From Planctomycetota bacterium (GTDB taxonomy: Bacteria > Planctomycetota > E44-bin39): a stretch of DNA of 64,000 nt. The stretch spans positions 1 through 64,000 of the forward strand of contig SOJX01000142.1 of NCBI GenBank assembly GCA_004376375.1, read 5' to 3'. The notes beneath the pieces are model-generated. The model saw only the letters and a list, made by a program, of their open reading frames with translations, ran no database searches and was not told the origin of the DNA. Below, in pieces: positions 16,927 to 25,753 of the stretch (within the stretch, counting starts at the first letter, position 1; each line of letters opens with the position of its first letter). The position numbers were made by a program, and so were the translations under genes.

Positions 16927-18273
16927 GTGGAAATAGTTTCACGTTCGTCAGACTCGCCTGCCGGGACGCCCGAGGAGGGCGCGGATTCCTCTCCGGCAAA
17001 ACCTTCCCGCGGGCCGTTTCCCTGGATGACGTTGCTGCTCTTCTGCGTGGTGACCGCGCTTTTCTGCCTCGTGGGAATGGATGCGGGCTGGTCCGGCGAA
17101 ACGCGGGGGACTGGTCTTACGGAACCGGCCCTGGAGTCCATCGACCGCCTCGGCGGTTTTTTTGCAGACGATGTTGAGAACAAACGTTATTACCGTCTGG
17201 TTACGGGAACGCTTTTCCATCCGACGTGGTTCGAGTTCATCCTTGCAGCCGCAGTCATCTTCTGGTCGATATCCCGGCAGGTTGAGAAAATGTGCGGGCC
17301 GCTGACGACCTGCATCGCATATGTGCTGGGGGGCGCGGCCGGGAACGCGGCAATCGCGCTGACCTTATCGGGCGGGCATACGTACATACCGTCTTTCGGC
17401 GGCGTGATTTTCGGCCTCGACGGCGCGATGCTTGGATGCCTGCTGCGGTACCGGTCGGTGTTCCCGAAAGAAGTTTTCACGAGCCTTCTCAAGGGAACGC
17501 TTTTCTGGATTGCGCTTATCACCATTCTGATGTTCTTTGCCTTCAGCGGAACGTGGCATTTTCTTCTCGACATACCGGCCGGGCTTTTCGCGGGCGGTGT
17601 CTGCGGGCTTCTTTTTCCCGTCCGGAAACTCGAGCGTGAGGCGCCTGTCGGCGGCACGGTCCTGAAATACCTCTGTTTTGCGGGAGTAATCGCCGTTCTC
17701 GCGGGCGGGTTCCTTTCACTCGAGGCCGGCGGTGGAGGAGGCGTTTCTCCGGGCATGCCGACTTTTTCAAGCGACGAGCATGTGAACAAGGAAGCCGGTT
17801 TTGCTCTCCGCCTGCCTGAAGGGGCGGATATCAAAACGAGGAAAAAGGACGAGAAAAACGTTACCAATATTGTCATCAAGCCCGGCAAGTTCATTATGAA
17901 TATCACCGTCACGCCTTCGGACGAATCCCCGGAATGGGTGGTGAGCCTGGCCCAGGAGAATCGAAACAGACGCATGCGGAAGCTCGCGAAAAACGAGACT
18001 TTTTCGGACGTGGAATTCGTGAACGCGATGACGCGCGTACTCGGTGGCGTCGAGGGGTACGCGTACCAGATTGTATATAAGGAGATAATTCCGCCCGGGA
18101 CCGGGAAGCCTGACGTTACGTTTATTGCCTGGTTCGAGTTTAATTACCTCCTCATCCATAGGGGGAAAGAATACAGGATCATGTTCGGTTCCGCGGAGGG
18201 CGAAGGGATCGACAACTCGGGAGACGATGAGTTGAGGTGGAAAATCCTGGAGTCTTTCCGGTTCCTGCCGTAG
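16927..18273 (+). CDS. Rhomboid-fold membrane protein lacking catalytic residues
   Basis: 448 aa, GTG start 3 bp after purB. Residues 32-235 hold about six hydrophobic helices in rhomboid order, including LVTGTLFHPTWFEF (loop 1 region) and IPSFGGVIFGLDGAMLGCLL. The position of the catalytic GxSG serine reads G-L-D165-G, and the helix that should carry the catalytic His reads LLDIPAGLFAGG, so serine and histidine are both missing. Residues 260-448 form a soluble domain ending in KILESFRFLP, reminiscent of DcrB/PsbP-like folds (tentative). It is probably a pseudoprotease (iRhom-like) that binds membrane clients. Confidence 0.75.
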   Translation: MEIVSRSSDSPAGTPEEGADSSPAKPSRGPFPWMTLLLFCVVTALFCLVGMDAGWSGETRGTGLTEPALESIDRLGGFFADDVENKRYYRLVTGTLFHPTWFEFILAAAVIFWSISRQVEKMCGPLTTCIAYVLGGAAGNAAIALTLSGGHTYIPSFGGVIFGLDGAMLGCLLRYRSVFPKEVFTSLLKGTLFWIALITILMFFAFSGTWHFLLDIPAGLFAGGVCGLLFPVRKLEREAPVGGTVLKYLCFAGVIAVLAGGFLSLEAGGGGGVSPGMPTFSSDEHVNKEAGFALRLPEGADIKTRKKDEKNVTNIVIKPGKFIMNITVTPSDESPEWVVSLAQENRNRRMRKLAKNETFSDVEFVNAMTRVLGGVEGYAYQIVYKEIIPPGTGKPDVTFIAWFEFNYLLIHRGKEYRIMFGSAEGEGIDNSGDDELRWKILESFRFLP

Positions 18274-18314
18274 CGGTTCATCCTCCATACTTTCCGAATC
18301 ATCGAGGAGCAGGC

Positions 18315-18342
18315 TTGACGGCCCGCCTGCTAAAGCTATAAT
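18315..18342 (+). promoter_or_regulatory. sigma70 promoter TTGACG-N16-TATAAT
   Basis: Perfect -10 and five-of-six -35. A GGGGGAGG ribosome site follows just before the GTG at 18364. Confidence 0.65.
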
Positions 18343-18363
18343 GCAGCCACCGGGGGAGGCATC

Positions 18364-18843
18364 GTGCGTTTGATTCTGGTTGCATTCATTGTATTTTTTG
18401 CCGCGGCGGCAATTGCCGGCGAAGTTGAACAGCCGAAGCCCGCTGATGCCGCTCCCGCTCCCCAGCCTGAAATCCTGCAGAAGGAATTTACCGGCTGGCA
18501 GGATTTCTTCTGGAAGTCACTGCGCTGGGGGGTCCTCGGGGCGCTGATTCAGACCCTGTTTTACCTTGCCGTCGCATACCTCATTAAACTCACTCACACC
18601 GAACTGTACCGGGCCTTAATCGTAGGCCTTCTCTTCGGCGCCGTATTGTTTTTCCTGACGCTCTCGCACTACTACGCGCTTTCGGAGAAGGCGAAGTGGA
18701 ATGTCCTTATATCATGCTGCGTCGCGATGCTTGCGATAATTCCCGCCTATCGCACAAGTATCGCGGAAGCCGTGGTCTTTATAATCATATGCGGGGTCGA
18801 AGCCGTTATGGGCATGGTGATCTTTTACCGTATTCTTGGATAG
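18364..18843 (+). CDS. Small membrane protein with signal peptide and three or four helices
   Basis: 159 aa, GTG start after GGGGGAGG. Signal peptide MRLILVAFIVFFAAAAIAG, a Pro/Ala-rich stretch, then helices at about 58-76, 83-100, 112-128 and 135-157. No family recognised. dacB begins 3 bp after the stop, so the two are co-transcribed and a role in the cell envelope is plausible. Confidence 0.75.
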   Translation: MRLILVAFIVFFAAAAIAGEVEQPKPADAAPAPQPEILQKEFTGWQDFFWKSLRWGVLGALIQTLFYLAVAYLIKLTHTELYRALIVGLLFGAVLFFLTLSHYYALSEKAKWNVLISCCVAMLAIIPAYRTSIAEAVVFIIICGVEAVMGMVIFYRILG

Positions 18844-18846
18844 AAA

Positions 18847-20325
18847 ATGTTTCGATTGCGGCGAATTCTTGTCTGTCTTCTGGCCTGCATCGCCCTCACG
18901 TGCGGGCATGCTCCGCCACGGTCCGTCGCCGACGAGTCGGAATCCGGGGCCAAGCTCAAAGCCCTGCTGGACGCGCATCTGGCCACGCGCAATCTGCCCG
19001 GCGAAGTTATCGGGGTGCTTGTCGCGGATGCGGGGGGAGGACAGCCCGTTTATGAGCAAAACGGGAAACGCCTTTTCATCCCCGCGAGCAATATGAAACT
19101 GGTAACGACCGCGGCCGCGCTCGAGATTCTGGGCTGCGCCTTCAAATTCAAGACTTCGTTGTACCGCCAGGGGCCGCTCGAAAACGGAATCGTTAAAGGC
19201 GACCTGCTCGTGGCCGGAAGCGGCGACCCGAACATCAGCGGACGGTTCCACGATAAAGACCCGGCCGCGATTTTCAAAAAATGGGCAGCGAAGCTCAAAG
19301 CCGCAGGAATCAAGCGGGTTACGGGCTCGATAATCCTTGACGACACCGTCTTCGACCGCGTTTTTATCCACGCCGACTGGCCGAAAAACCAGTTGCAGGA
19401 ATGGTACGAGGCGCCGGTCGGCGCGCTGGCGCTGAACGACAGCTGCGTGGACGTTACCGTCAAACCGGGCACGCAGGCGGGCGCGCCCGCGGTAATTATT
19501 TTTTCACCGCCGACGAAGTACCTTCAGCTCGCTAACCGCTGCACGACGACTTCCAACAAGAAGAAGCATACGTTCGGCTATACAAGGCGGCACGGCTCGA
19601 CGACGCTTACCGTCCGCGGTAAATTCTGGACCGGCACGAAAGCAAGGACGTTTAATGTTACGGTACCCGACCCGGTTAAATATTTCGGGACAGTGCTGCT
19701 GGAGACCCTGGCGTCCGAGGGAATCAGGGTTTCCGGCGGCATACGAATGGCCGACCCGGGCGCGCCACCCTCTCCGGAAGTGGAGGTCGCAACGCATACG
19801 AGCACGCTTGAAAAGACGCTGCCCGTCATGAACAAGCGCAGCCAGAACTTCTACGCGGAATGCATCTTCAAGGCAATTGGGAAAAAATCGAAAGGAAAAG
19901 GGACGTTTGAGAACGGTGCGGCGGCTGTCGGCGGCGTTCTGGAAAAGTGGGGTATTTCGAAAAGCAGTTTTACATTGCGTGACGGTTCCGGGCTTTCAAA
20001 GAAAAACATGATTACGCCGCAGGCGCTTCTGGCGGTTATGCGCAAGGTCTATGGGGGCAAACATAAAAAGATGTTCCTGGGGAGCCTTGCCGTCGGCGGC
20101 GTCGATGGCACGTTGAAGAAGCGTTTCCGCAAGTCGCCTGTGAAGGGCAACGTGCGGGCGAAGTCGGGTTATCTCACCGGCACTTCCGCGCTCTCCGGTT
20201 TCGTTACGGGGAAGTCGGGCAAAACGGCCGCCTTCGTGATACTGATAAACGGTCTGAAAACGAGCAACGCGCAGGCCAAGAAGTGGCAGCAGAAGCTTGT
20301 GGAAATTGTGTATGAAGAGTTCTGA
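18847..20325 (+). CDS. dacB: D-alanyl-D-alanine carboxypeptidase/endopeptidase (PBP4 family)
   Basis: 492 aa, periplasmic (signal peptide to about residue 28). All three penicillin-binding motifs are in place: S81-N-M-K84 (SxxK), S332-Q-N334 (SxN) and K439-S-G441 (KTG variant). Length and order match the S13/PBP4 family, which trims peptidoglycan stem peptides or cleaves cross-links. Translation is coupled to the small membrane protein upstream. Confidence 0.93.
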   Translation: MFRLRRILVCLLACIALTCGHAPPRSVADESESGAKLKALLDAHLATRNLPGEVIGVLVADAGGGQPVYEQNGKRLFIPASNMKLVTTAAALEILGCAFKFKTSLYRQGPLENGIVKGDLLVAGSGDPNISGRFHDKDPAAIFKKWAAKLKAAGIKRVTGSIILDDTVFDRVFIHADWPKNQLQEWYEAPVGALALNDSCVDVTVKPGTQAGAPAVIIFSPPTKYLQLANRCTTTSNKKKHTFGYTRRHGSTTLTVRGKFWTGTKARTFNVTVPDPVKYFGTVLLETLASEGIRVSGGIRMADPGAPPSPEVEVATHTSTLEKTLPVMNKRSQNFYAECIFKAIGKKSKGKGTFENGAAAVGGVLEKWGISKSSFTLRDGSGLSKKNMITPQALLAVMRKVYGGKHKKMFLGSLAVGGVDGTLKKRFRKSPVKGNVRAKSGYLTGTSALSGFVTGKSGKTAAFVILINGLKTSNAQAKKWQQKLVEIVYEEF

Positions 20326-20340
20326 CTTTTTTAAGTTTAG

Positions 20341-20397
20341 CAGCGCAGCTTGCTGCTCGTTAATAATTAAATATAACAGCGGGCAAGCCCGCCCGCT
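20341..20397. repeat. Two GC-rich palindromes downstream of dacB
   Basis: GCAGC-TT-GCTGC (20345-20356) and GCGGGC-AA-GCCCGC (20379-20392), separated by an AT-rich stretch. They are members of the dispersed palindrome family (compare 35905, 43436, 56815). Confidence 0.75.
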
Positions 20398-20437
20398 AAA
20401 TGTATTCGATTGGTACTTACAAAATTAATCTTTTTAA

Positions 20438-20493
20438 CTTCAACACTTCAACACTTCAACACTTCAACACTTCAACACTTCAACACTTCAATA
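20438..20493. repeat. 8-bp tandem repeat CTTCAACA, seven units
   Basis: Seven consecutive octamers, six exact and the last with one change. The final units overlap the 3' end and stop codon of the minus-strand NUDIX gene, so the array encodes that protein's last residues. It has no spacers, so it is not a CRISPR array. Confidence 0.9.
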
Positions 20494-21091
20494 CTTTTTC
20501 CACGTGCGGGACGAGGAGCTGGCTCCAGGTTTCCATTTTGGGGGCGGCTTCGGTCAGCTCGTCGATCGACGCGAATTTCCCTTCCATCATGTCGTTCTCG
20601 CGGACGGCGACCTCGTCTGATTCGCATCTGACGAGGAAGACAAGGCCGAAGTGCACCTGCCCCACGTCGTTCGAGTCGTCGTTAAGGTATCCGATGGGCC
20701 GGTAAGAGTATTCGGTGTTCAGGTCGAGCTCTTCGTGCAGCTCGCGCCTGAGGCCGGCCTCGATTATTTCCGGGATTTCGGCACCCTTGCCGGTGTCGGG
20801 GCCGAGGTCGATGTGACCGCCTACGCCGATGGAGTATTTGTCGTGCAGCCTCGCTTCGGTCTGGGATGCGTATCTGTGCAGCATGAAAACCCGCGAGCCG
20901 TGGGCCACGAGCATGTAAGGGATTACCTGTTTGAACTGGTAGCAGCGCTCGGCGTCGCTGCGCGGAATAAACGTCGCGCGGCGGCATATCGTCTCGTAGA
21001 ATTCGTCCAGGCGATCGGTGCCGAACCCGTGGGGGCTCGGTTCGGTTCCGAATAGTTCGTGTCTTGGTATAACCAGAACGAGAGATTTCAT
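20480..21091 (-). CDS. NUDIX hydrolase
   Basis: 203 aa. The NUDIX core reads GAEIPEIIEAGLRRELHEEL, close to GX5EX7REUXEEXGU, with the RELHEE metal-binding part intact. The N terminus (LVLVIPRHELFG) and the HDKYSIGVGGHIDLG segment resemble a family of phosphoesterase-like NUDIX proteins; substrate unknown. The ATG at 21091 is chosen; a longer frame begins at 21109. The C-terminal VLKC and the stop are encoded by the CTTCAACA repeat. Confidence 0.85.
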   Translation of the reverse strand: MKSLVLVIPRHELFGTEPSPHGFGTDRLDEFYETICRRATFIPRSDAERCYQFKQVIPYMLVAHGSRVFMLHRYASQTEARLHDKYSIGVGGHIDLGPDTGKGAEIPEIIEAGLRRELHEELDLNTEYSYRPIGYLNDDSNDVGQVHFGLVFLVRCESDEVAVRENDMMEGKFASIDELTEAAPKMETWSQLLVPHVEKVLKC

Positions 21092-21399
21092 GGCGGTATC
21101 CACGGTCAAGTCCTTATCCTGTGTGTTGTGCCGTCCGGTCTCAGCTATGGGACCGGCGTGCTGCCTTCAGATGAAATAACTTTGCCGCGAACATTTGTCT
21201 CGGGGAGTCTGGTTGAGCACGGAAGGTTTTTCAGCGTGCTCCCGGATGCAGCTTTCGGAAGAACCGCATCCCACCCCTCTCTTTCGGGCCACCGTGATCA
21301 TGCAGGGCTTGCCCAAGCCCCTGGTGTCGATCACATTCTTTATGTTAACACCCGGAACGCATTCTGTCAAGCGTTTGGAAAAAAATACAGCACTGCGCG
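21092..21399. other. Intergenic segment without recognisable gene
   Basis: Apart from the region preceding the NUDIX start I see no gene, repeat or known RNA here. Reading frames present lack ribosome sites and family resemblance. Confidence 0.5.
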
Positions 21400-21580
21400 G
21401 GTCCTTCGGTCTCTCGGTCCTTCGGTCGTTCGGTCGTTCGGTCGTTCGGTCATTCGGTCTTTCGGTCGTTCGGTCTCTCGGTCATTCGGTCATTCGGTCT
21501 TTTGATCTTAATAATAATGACCGAGGGACCGAGGGACCAAGGGACCGATTGACCGATTGACTGATTGACCGATTGACCAA
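21400..21580. repeat. GGTCNTTC word repeat with inverted arm
   Basis: About twelve copies of the 8-bp word CGGTCNTT (21405-21500, period 8) are followed, after TTAATAATAAT, by inverted GACCGANN words (21519-21578). The whole can fold into a long imperfect hairpin. The same design appears at 25593-25682. Confidence 0.85.
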
Positions 21581-21586
21581 ATCTAC

Positions 21587-21615
21587 TTGACACTCTACGG
21601 TGCGTAGAGTATTCT
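21587..21615 (+). promoter_or_regulatory. Promoter with operator dyad in the spacer
   Basis: TTGACA, 17-bp spacer, TATTCT. Between -35 and -10 lies the perfect dyad ACTCTAC-GGTGC-GTAGAGT (21592-21610), placed where a repressor or MerR-type regulator would act. It drives the SpoIIE-type phosphatase. Confidence 0.65.
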
Positions 21616-21640
21616 GTGGAATTAGCATTCAGGGGAATAA

Positions 21641-23365
21641 ATGGCGGCGAAAAAGTTTAGCTCCAGGGTAGGTAATTTCCCGGATTTTCCGGCCGGGGAA
21701 TACTCCGTCACTCTCGTCGATTTCGGCAACAACCTCAAGAAGCCGTTGGAGTATATAAAGAAGACTTTCCCGCTGCCGCCTCAGGCCCTCGACAGTCTCA
21801 AGTATTTCCTGCCCGCAACGCTTATCAAAGACATTTCCAAGGAAGCTGCAGAACAGATTGTAAACGATTTTTCCAAGGCGGGGGCATCCGCCGTCGTGCG
21901 CTCCGTCGGGGAACTCTCTGTGGAGGCTACGGCGGCCCTGGCCACTAAATCGTCGATGCGCTCCTCCCCCGTGACGGAAGCCAAGACCGGCATCTGGTCA
22001 CGCTCGAAAAAGCACGAGTCTCACAGCGGTGACATTACAAAGGCGACGAACATCCAGTTTTCGCTGCTTCCCGGCCAGATACCGGACATCCCCGGCTACG
22101 ACATGAGGGTGTTTTACGAGTCGATGGACGACGTGGGCGGGGACTACTATGATTTCATTCCCATCGACGGCGTTGAGAACCTCGGCATAATAATCGCGGA
22201 CGCGTCGGGCCACGGTTTTTCCGGCGCCATGGTAATGACCATGGCGCGCAGCTTTGTGAGGATGCTCGCGCTGAGGAATCCGTCGGCCAAAGCCACGATG
22301 ATAAAGCTCAACAAGTTCCTCACGCGTGATATAAAGAACGTGATGTTTCTGACCACGATGTACATGGTTCTGAATATCCATACGCGGACGCTCCAGATAA
22401 CGAATGCCGGGCACAACCCTCTTATCCTGTTCCGCGGCGGGCGTCACCAGCTCATCAATCCCACCGGCATGGCCATCGGCTTCGACGCGGGCCCGCTGTT
22501 TGAGAAAACCCTTAAGGACGCGATAATTCAGCTTCAGCCCGGCGACCGCGTGATTGCCTACACGGACGGCGTCGTTGAGGCGATGAACAAATCGCACGAA
22601 GAGTTCGGCATGGAGCGGTTTCTGGACATCGTCCACGAGCATGGTGACAAGTCTTCAAGCGAGTTTGTGAGAACGCTCATGACGGACCTCAGGCGCTGGC
22701 GGGGTGGGGTCGCCCAGAATGACGATATTACCGTGCTGACATTCAGATTCGTCGGCGACCAGGCGCCTAAAACCTCCAGCTCGGGCTCCAGCGTTTCCGA
22801 AACCTCGATTCCGGAATCGTCAGATGCGTCCGCATCGGGCGTCGGCTCGCAGGCGGGGAGCCGAAGCGGTTCGCGCGTTGAAGATAAGATTGCGGACGGT
22901 GGGGTTTCCGAACCGGTGGAAGATCTTCATGACGTGGAGCTGGATGGCTTCGTGGTTGCCGAACCTGTGCTGGAAACATCGCAGCCGCTTCAGCCCGAAC
23001 CTGTCGTGCCCGGCCAGGGGAGTTATATGGAATTCACGCCGGGGGAGGATTTCGCCGAAGGGATTCCTGAAGCGGAGCCCGTGGATGTGACGCCTTTCCC
23101 GGAATCGGGTGCCGATGATTTTGAACCTCTTGACGACGAGGACGAAAACTTCAGAAGGCTCGGCAAGCAGTCGGCTGCTCACGACAAGGACGCCACGGCC
23201 GAGACAACCCCGGAAGATGTGATGGAAACCCTGCTGGAGGCCGAGCAGGTTGAGGGCGCCCGGTCAGAGACTCCTCCGGAAGCTGAAGAGAATACGCCGG
23301 CGAAAGAAGATGACGATGACGTCGTGGATCTTGGGCCGAAACCTTCTGACCCGCCTGCAGAGTGA
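21641..23365 (+). CDS. SpoIIE/PP2C-type serine phosphatase with L7/L12-like N-terminal domain
   Basis: 574 aa, cytoplasmic. Residues 15-95 (SVTLVDFGNNLKKPLEYIKK...LIKDISKEAAEQIVNDFSKAGASAVV) resemble the C-terminal fold of ribosomal protein L7/L12. Residues 130-375 are a SpoIIE/RsbU phosphatase with metal-binding motifs DDVGGDYYDF, IADASGHGFSGAM, TNAGHNPLIL, AYTDGVVEA and NDDITVLTF. The remaining 200 residues are acidic and low complexity. Such phosphatases dephosphorylate anti-anti-sigma factors; the RsbW-like protein at 51607-52032 is a possible partner. The promoter has an operator in its spacer. Confidence 0.88.
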   Translation: MAAKKFSSRVGNFPDFPAGEYSVTLVDFGNNLKKPLEYIKKTFPLPPQALDSLKYFLPATLIKDISKEAAEQIVNDFSKAGASAVVRSVGELSVEATAALATKSSMRSSPVTEAKTGIWSRSKKHESHSGDITKATNIQFSLLPGQIPDIPGYDMRVFYESMDDVGGDYYDFIPIDGVENLGIIIADASGHGFSGAMVMTMARSFVRMLALRNPSAKATMIKLNKFLTRDIKNVMFLTTMYMVLNIHTRTLQITNAGHNPLILFRGGRHQLINPTGMAIGFDAGPLFEKTLKDAIIQLQPGDRVIAYTDGVVEAMNKSHEEFGMERFLDIVHEHGDKSSSEFVRTLMTDLRRWRGGVAQNDDITVLTFRFVGDQAPKTSSSGSSVSETSIPESSDASASGVGSQAGSRSGSRVEDKIADGGVSEPVEDLHDVELDGFVVAEPVLETSQPLQPEPVVPGQGSYMEFTPGEDFAEGIPEAEPVDVTPFPESGADDFEPLDDEDENFRRLGKQSAAHDKDATAETTPEDVMETLLEAEQVEGARSETPPEAEENTPAKEDDDDVVDLGPKPSDPPAE

Positions 23366-23436
23366 TAGTTATGGCGCAAAAGCTGATAAAACTGACCTTG
23401 CCGTCTCCAGAGACGGGCCATAAAACGGGAGGCGCA

Positions 23437-24222
23437 ATGACGGACATTATATGGAGAAGCCTGGCTGCCTTGATCGTTCTGATAACAGCATCCGGGTGCC
23501 CGGCGCCGGAAAAGGTCTTGAGCGAAATACCGCCGCCGCGTATCAAGCACAAAGAGCGCAAAGTTACCCTTTCCAGAGCGGCGCGCAAGGATATTGACCG
23601 TCTTATCAAGGAGCTCGAGGACCCCAAGACGATAATGGGACGGGACCCGGTCGGCTCGAATGTACCTTTTCATTGTTCGCAGATTGACAACCTGGCCGAA
23701 TACGGCAAAAAGGCGATTCCATCGCTCCAGAAAGAATACCTGCGGCTGAAGAAAACCGAGCGCAAAATCGTCAAGGAGTTTTCCGGTGTGGGAATGACGG
23801 CGCTCGACAAGCTGATGGAGGAACGCTATATAGTCCGCACCCGCAGATATGCCGTTATGCAGGCTCTGCTTCGGATCAAGCATCCCTGGAACGTGGAGTT
23901 CTTTGCCGTCGAGCTCTGCGCGCATTACGATCCCGAGACGGATGATTTTGCGCGGGATGAACTCAACCGGGGGGATCAGGCCGTTCGAGTCCGGGCCGCC
24001 AAGTACCTGCTCGATAACGGCGACGAGAAATCGATTCACAACCTCGTCTGGGCTCTCTGGGATGATGACAGAGCGGTCAAGCGCATGGCCGCCACCGCGC
24101 TTCGGCGTCTCACGGGGGAGGGCTTCGGCGTCAGCAACGCGGCTACCGAGAGAGAAATGGATGAGGCCGTCGCGGTCTGGTGGGACTGGTATCAGGACTA
24201 CCTTTTCCCCGAGGAAGAATAA
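23437..24222 (+). CDS. HEAT-repeat lipoprotein
   Basis: 261 aa. The ATG at 23437 follows ACGGGAGG, the best ribosome site, and yields a lipoprotein signal ending TASGC (Cys21). Residues 70-235 contain HEAT-like helical pairs (GKKAIPSLQKEY; RVRAAKYLLDNGD; AVKRMAATALRRLTG). The C terminus WDWYQDYLFPEEE is aromatic and acidic. It probably acts as an interaction scaffold on the periplasmic face of a membrane. It starts about 70 bp after the phosphatase and may be co-transcribed. Confidence 0.8.
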   Translation: MTDIIWRSLAALIVLITASGCPAPEKVLSEIPPPRIKHKERKVTLSRAARKDIDRLIKELEDPKTIMGRDPVGSNVPFHCSQIDNLAEYGKKAIPSLQKEYLRLKKTERKIVKEFSGVGMTALDKLMEERYIVRTRRYAVMQALLRIKHPWNVEFFAVELCAHYDPETDDFARDELNRGDQAVRVRAAKYLLDNGDEKSIHNLVWALWDDDRAVKRMAATALRRLTGEGFGVSNAATEREMDEAVAVWWDWYQDYLFPEEE

Positions 24223-24257
24223 GTTCTGATATTATCGAAACGGCGAATGAGCTCAAC

Positions 24258-24737
24258 TTGAAAAAACTTATCATACCGGTATTCTTTCTATTCAGTCTGC
24301 CTGCAGGATGTGCGGGCGTTACCTCGCTTCCCGATTATTCCCGGCCCGCGCAGGTTTTCCTGAAACAGTATCTCGGCCTTGCAAGCATGCCCGGCGGGGA
24401 GAACCTCTACTTCAGCGGGCGCGACAAATGGAAACGCCGGCACGACCTTGACCGCTCCCGGCTGGCGGAGCTGGTAAAAGACGACCCCGAGGGCGCGCGC
24501 GCCGCCTTTGACGCAGTGCTCGGTGCGGCCGAGACCGGGTGGAGAAACATGGAATATTACCTGAGGCGGTCGTTAAAAAACTCCGGGCAGGCTGCCAAAT
24601 ATCAGCGGGCGTCGATTGCCGACTTCATGGTCGCGCATGACATCGTCACTGCGATTGCCGACGCCAGTGGTGAAGAATCCGCCGCTCCGCTGAAGAAGCG
24701 TTTTCGTAAACTCGCCAGGCGACTTGACCCGAAATAA
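24258..24737 (+). CDS. Small lipoprotein of unknown function
   Basis: 159 aa from a TTG start that gives the signal MKKLIIPVFFLFSLPAGC, with lipobox PAGC. The mature part is helical and basic, with no recognised domain. The nearby ATG is out of frame, so TTG is the only start that fits a signal peptide. It lies 35 bp downstream of the HEAT lipoprotein. Confidence 0.7.
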   Translation: MKKLIIPVFFLFSLPAGCAGVTSLPDYSRPAQVFLKQYLGLASMPGGENLYFSGRDKWKRRHDLDRSRLAELVKDDPEGARAAFDAVLGAAETGWRNMEYYLRRSLKNSGQAAKYQRASIADFMVAHDIVTAIADASGEESAAPLKKRFRKLARRLDPK

Positions 24738-24992
24738 GGGATAAGTTAATAAGTGATAGGTGATAAGTGATAAGTGATAAGGGATAAGGAATTTTCGATT
24801 TTCGATTGGCGATTTACGATTTTTCTCCTTGTCCCTTTTTCCCCTCTTCTCCTTTTCTATTTTTTCCCGTGTCTCCCCGTCGCCGTGTCTGGACTTTCGC
24901 AGACAATCTTACTTACGCAATTGAAAATCCGCAATCTACAATCCGCAATCCGCAATCTGCAATCCGAAATCCGCAATTGAAAAGACCGCCTG
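24738..24992. repeat. GTGATAAG, TTCGATTTTCGA and AATCCGC word repeats
   Basis: Three families of words in one gap: about six GTGATAAG/GGGATAAG units (24738-24787), a TTTTCGATT/GGCGATT group (24793-24825), and seven or so 7-bp AATCCGC/AATCTGC units (24927-24978). The last family also precedes the gene at 32793, and the second recurs at 43457-43530. Confidence 0.8.
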
Positions 24993-25034
24993 CATCTGCA
25001 AACGGTCCCGGGCATTTTTATCGGTCAGGTTTCG

Positions 25035-25496
25035 TTATTCGTCGGGCTCTTTTGGCTCGGGCCACGGCGGCGACTGTCTCTTTTTCCAGTCTTTCAGCTG
25101 TTTGCGGTCGCCGTCGAGGTAGTCGATCGAGTTCTCTTCCAGATAAGTGGTAAGCTCCTTTTCCCATTTTGCCGCAAGATTTCTGTCGGTCACAATCTCC
25201 TTCAGCCACCGGTCCGACATTTTGTACTCATAGTAGAAAATTTTCGTGATTTCGTGCACGGTCCGCTGGTCGGGGAAGGCCGCGAAAAACTCCGGGTTGA
25301 GCGCGAGAGCTTCCACGCCCATTTTCTTGATCTCTTTTTTCCATAGGTCTTTTGGAAGGATTTTCTTGCCCGGCAGTCGCTTTGCGGCAAGGCGTTTACC
25401 CGGCCTGGGCGGCTTCGGCCTCTCGGGCGGCACGATGCAGCCGCTTGCGAGGAATGCGGCGGCGAGAATTATTATAAACAGTCCGCGTTTGAGCAT
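25035..25496 (-). CDS. Small basic lipoprotein
   Basis: 153 aa. Signal peptide MLKRGLFIIILAAAFLASGC gives lipobox LASGC (Cys20). The mature part starts with a Pro/Lys/Arg-rich linker and continues with charged helices (IVTDRNLAAKWEKELTTYLEE). No known family. The ATG at 25496 is chosen for the signal peptide; a longer frame exists. Confidence 0.75.
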   Translation of the reverse strand: MLKRGLFIIILAAAFLASGCIVPPERPKPPRPGKRLAAKRLPGKKILPKDLWKKEIKKMGVEALALNPEFFAAFPDQRTVHEITKIFYYEYKMSDRWLKEIVTDRNLAAKWEKELTTYLEENSIDYLDGDRKQLKDWKKRQSPPWPEPKEPDE

Positions 25497-25592
25497 TGCG
25501 GCGTTTCCCTCCGCTTTCCGGCAAAGATTCCCCAAAACCGACACACGGATATTATAACGGCCGCACCTTCCTTTGCAAGCGAAAAGCGGCCA

Positions 25593-25682
25593 TTGGTCGT
25601 TCGGTCATTCGGTCTCTCGGTCTTCTGGTCATATTATTAATTAAATAATAAAGACCGAAGGACCTGGGGACCGAGGGACCAT
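25593..25682. repeat. GGTCNTTC word repeat with inverted arm
   Basis: Four GGTCNTTC words, an AT-rich turn (ATATTATTAATTAAATAATAA) and inverted GACCGAGG/GGACC words form a hairpin of the same design as 21400-21580. Confidence 0.85.
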
Positions 25683-25753
25683 GCAACCAATAGACCTTTT
25701 CCCTTGACTCGTTTTGTAGAAGCGTGGTATTGTGTCGGGTACCGGGAGAGATC

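Noticed and set aside
20438-20493. CRISPR array
   Set aside because: Octamers are directly adjacent with no spacers, and no cas gene is nearby.
21195-21560. Coding sequence across the GGTCNTTC repeat
   Set aside because: Its translation is dominated by repeat-derived SFGRSV residues, with no ribosome site.
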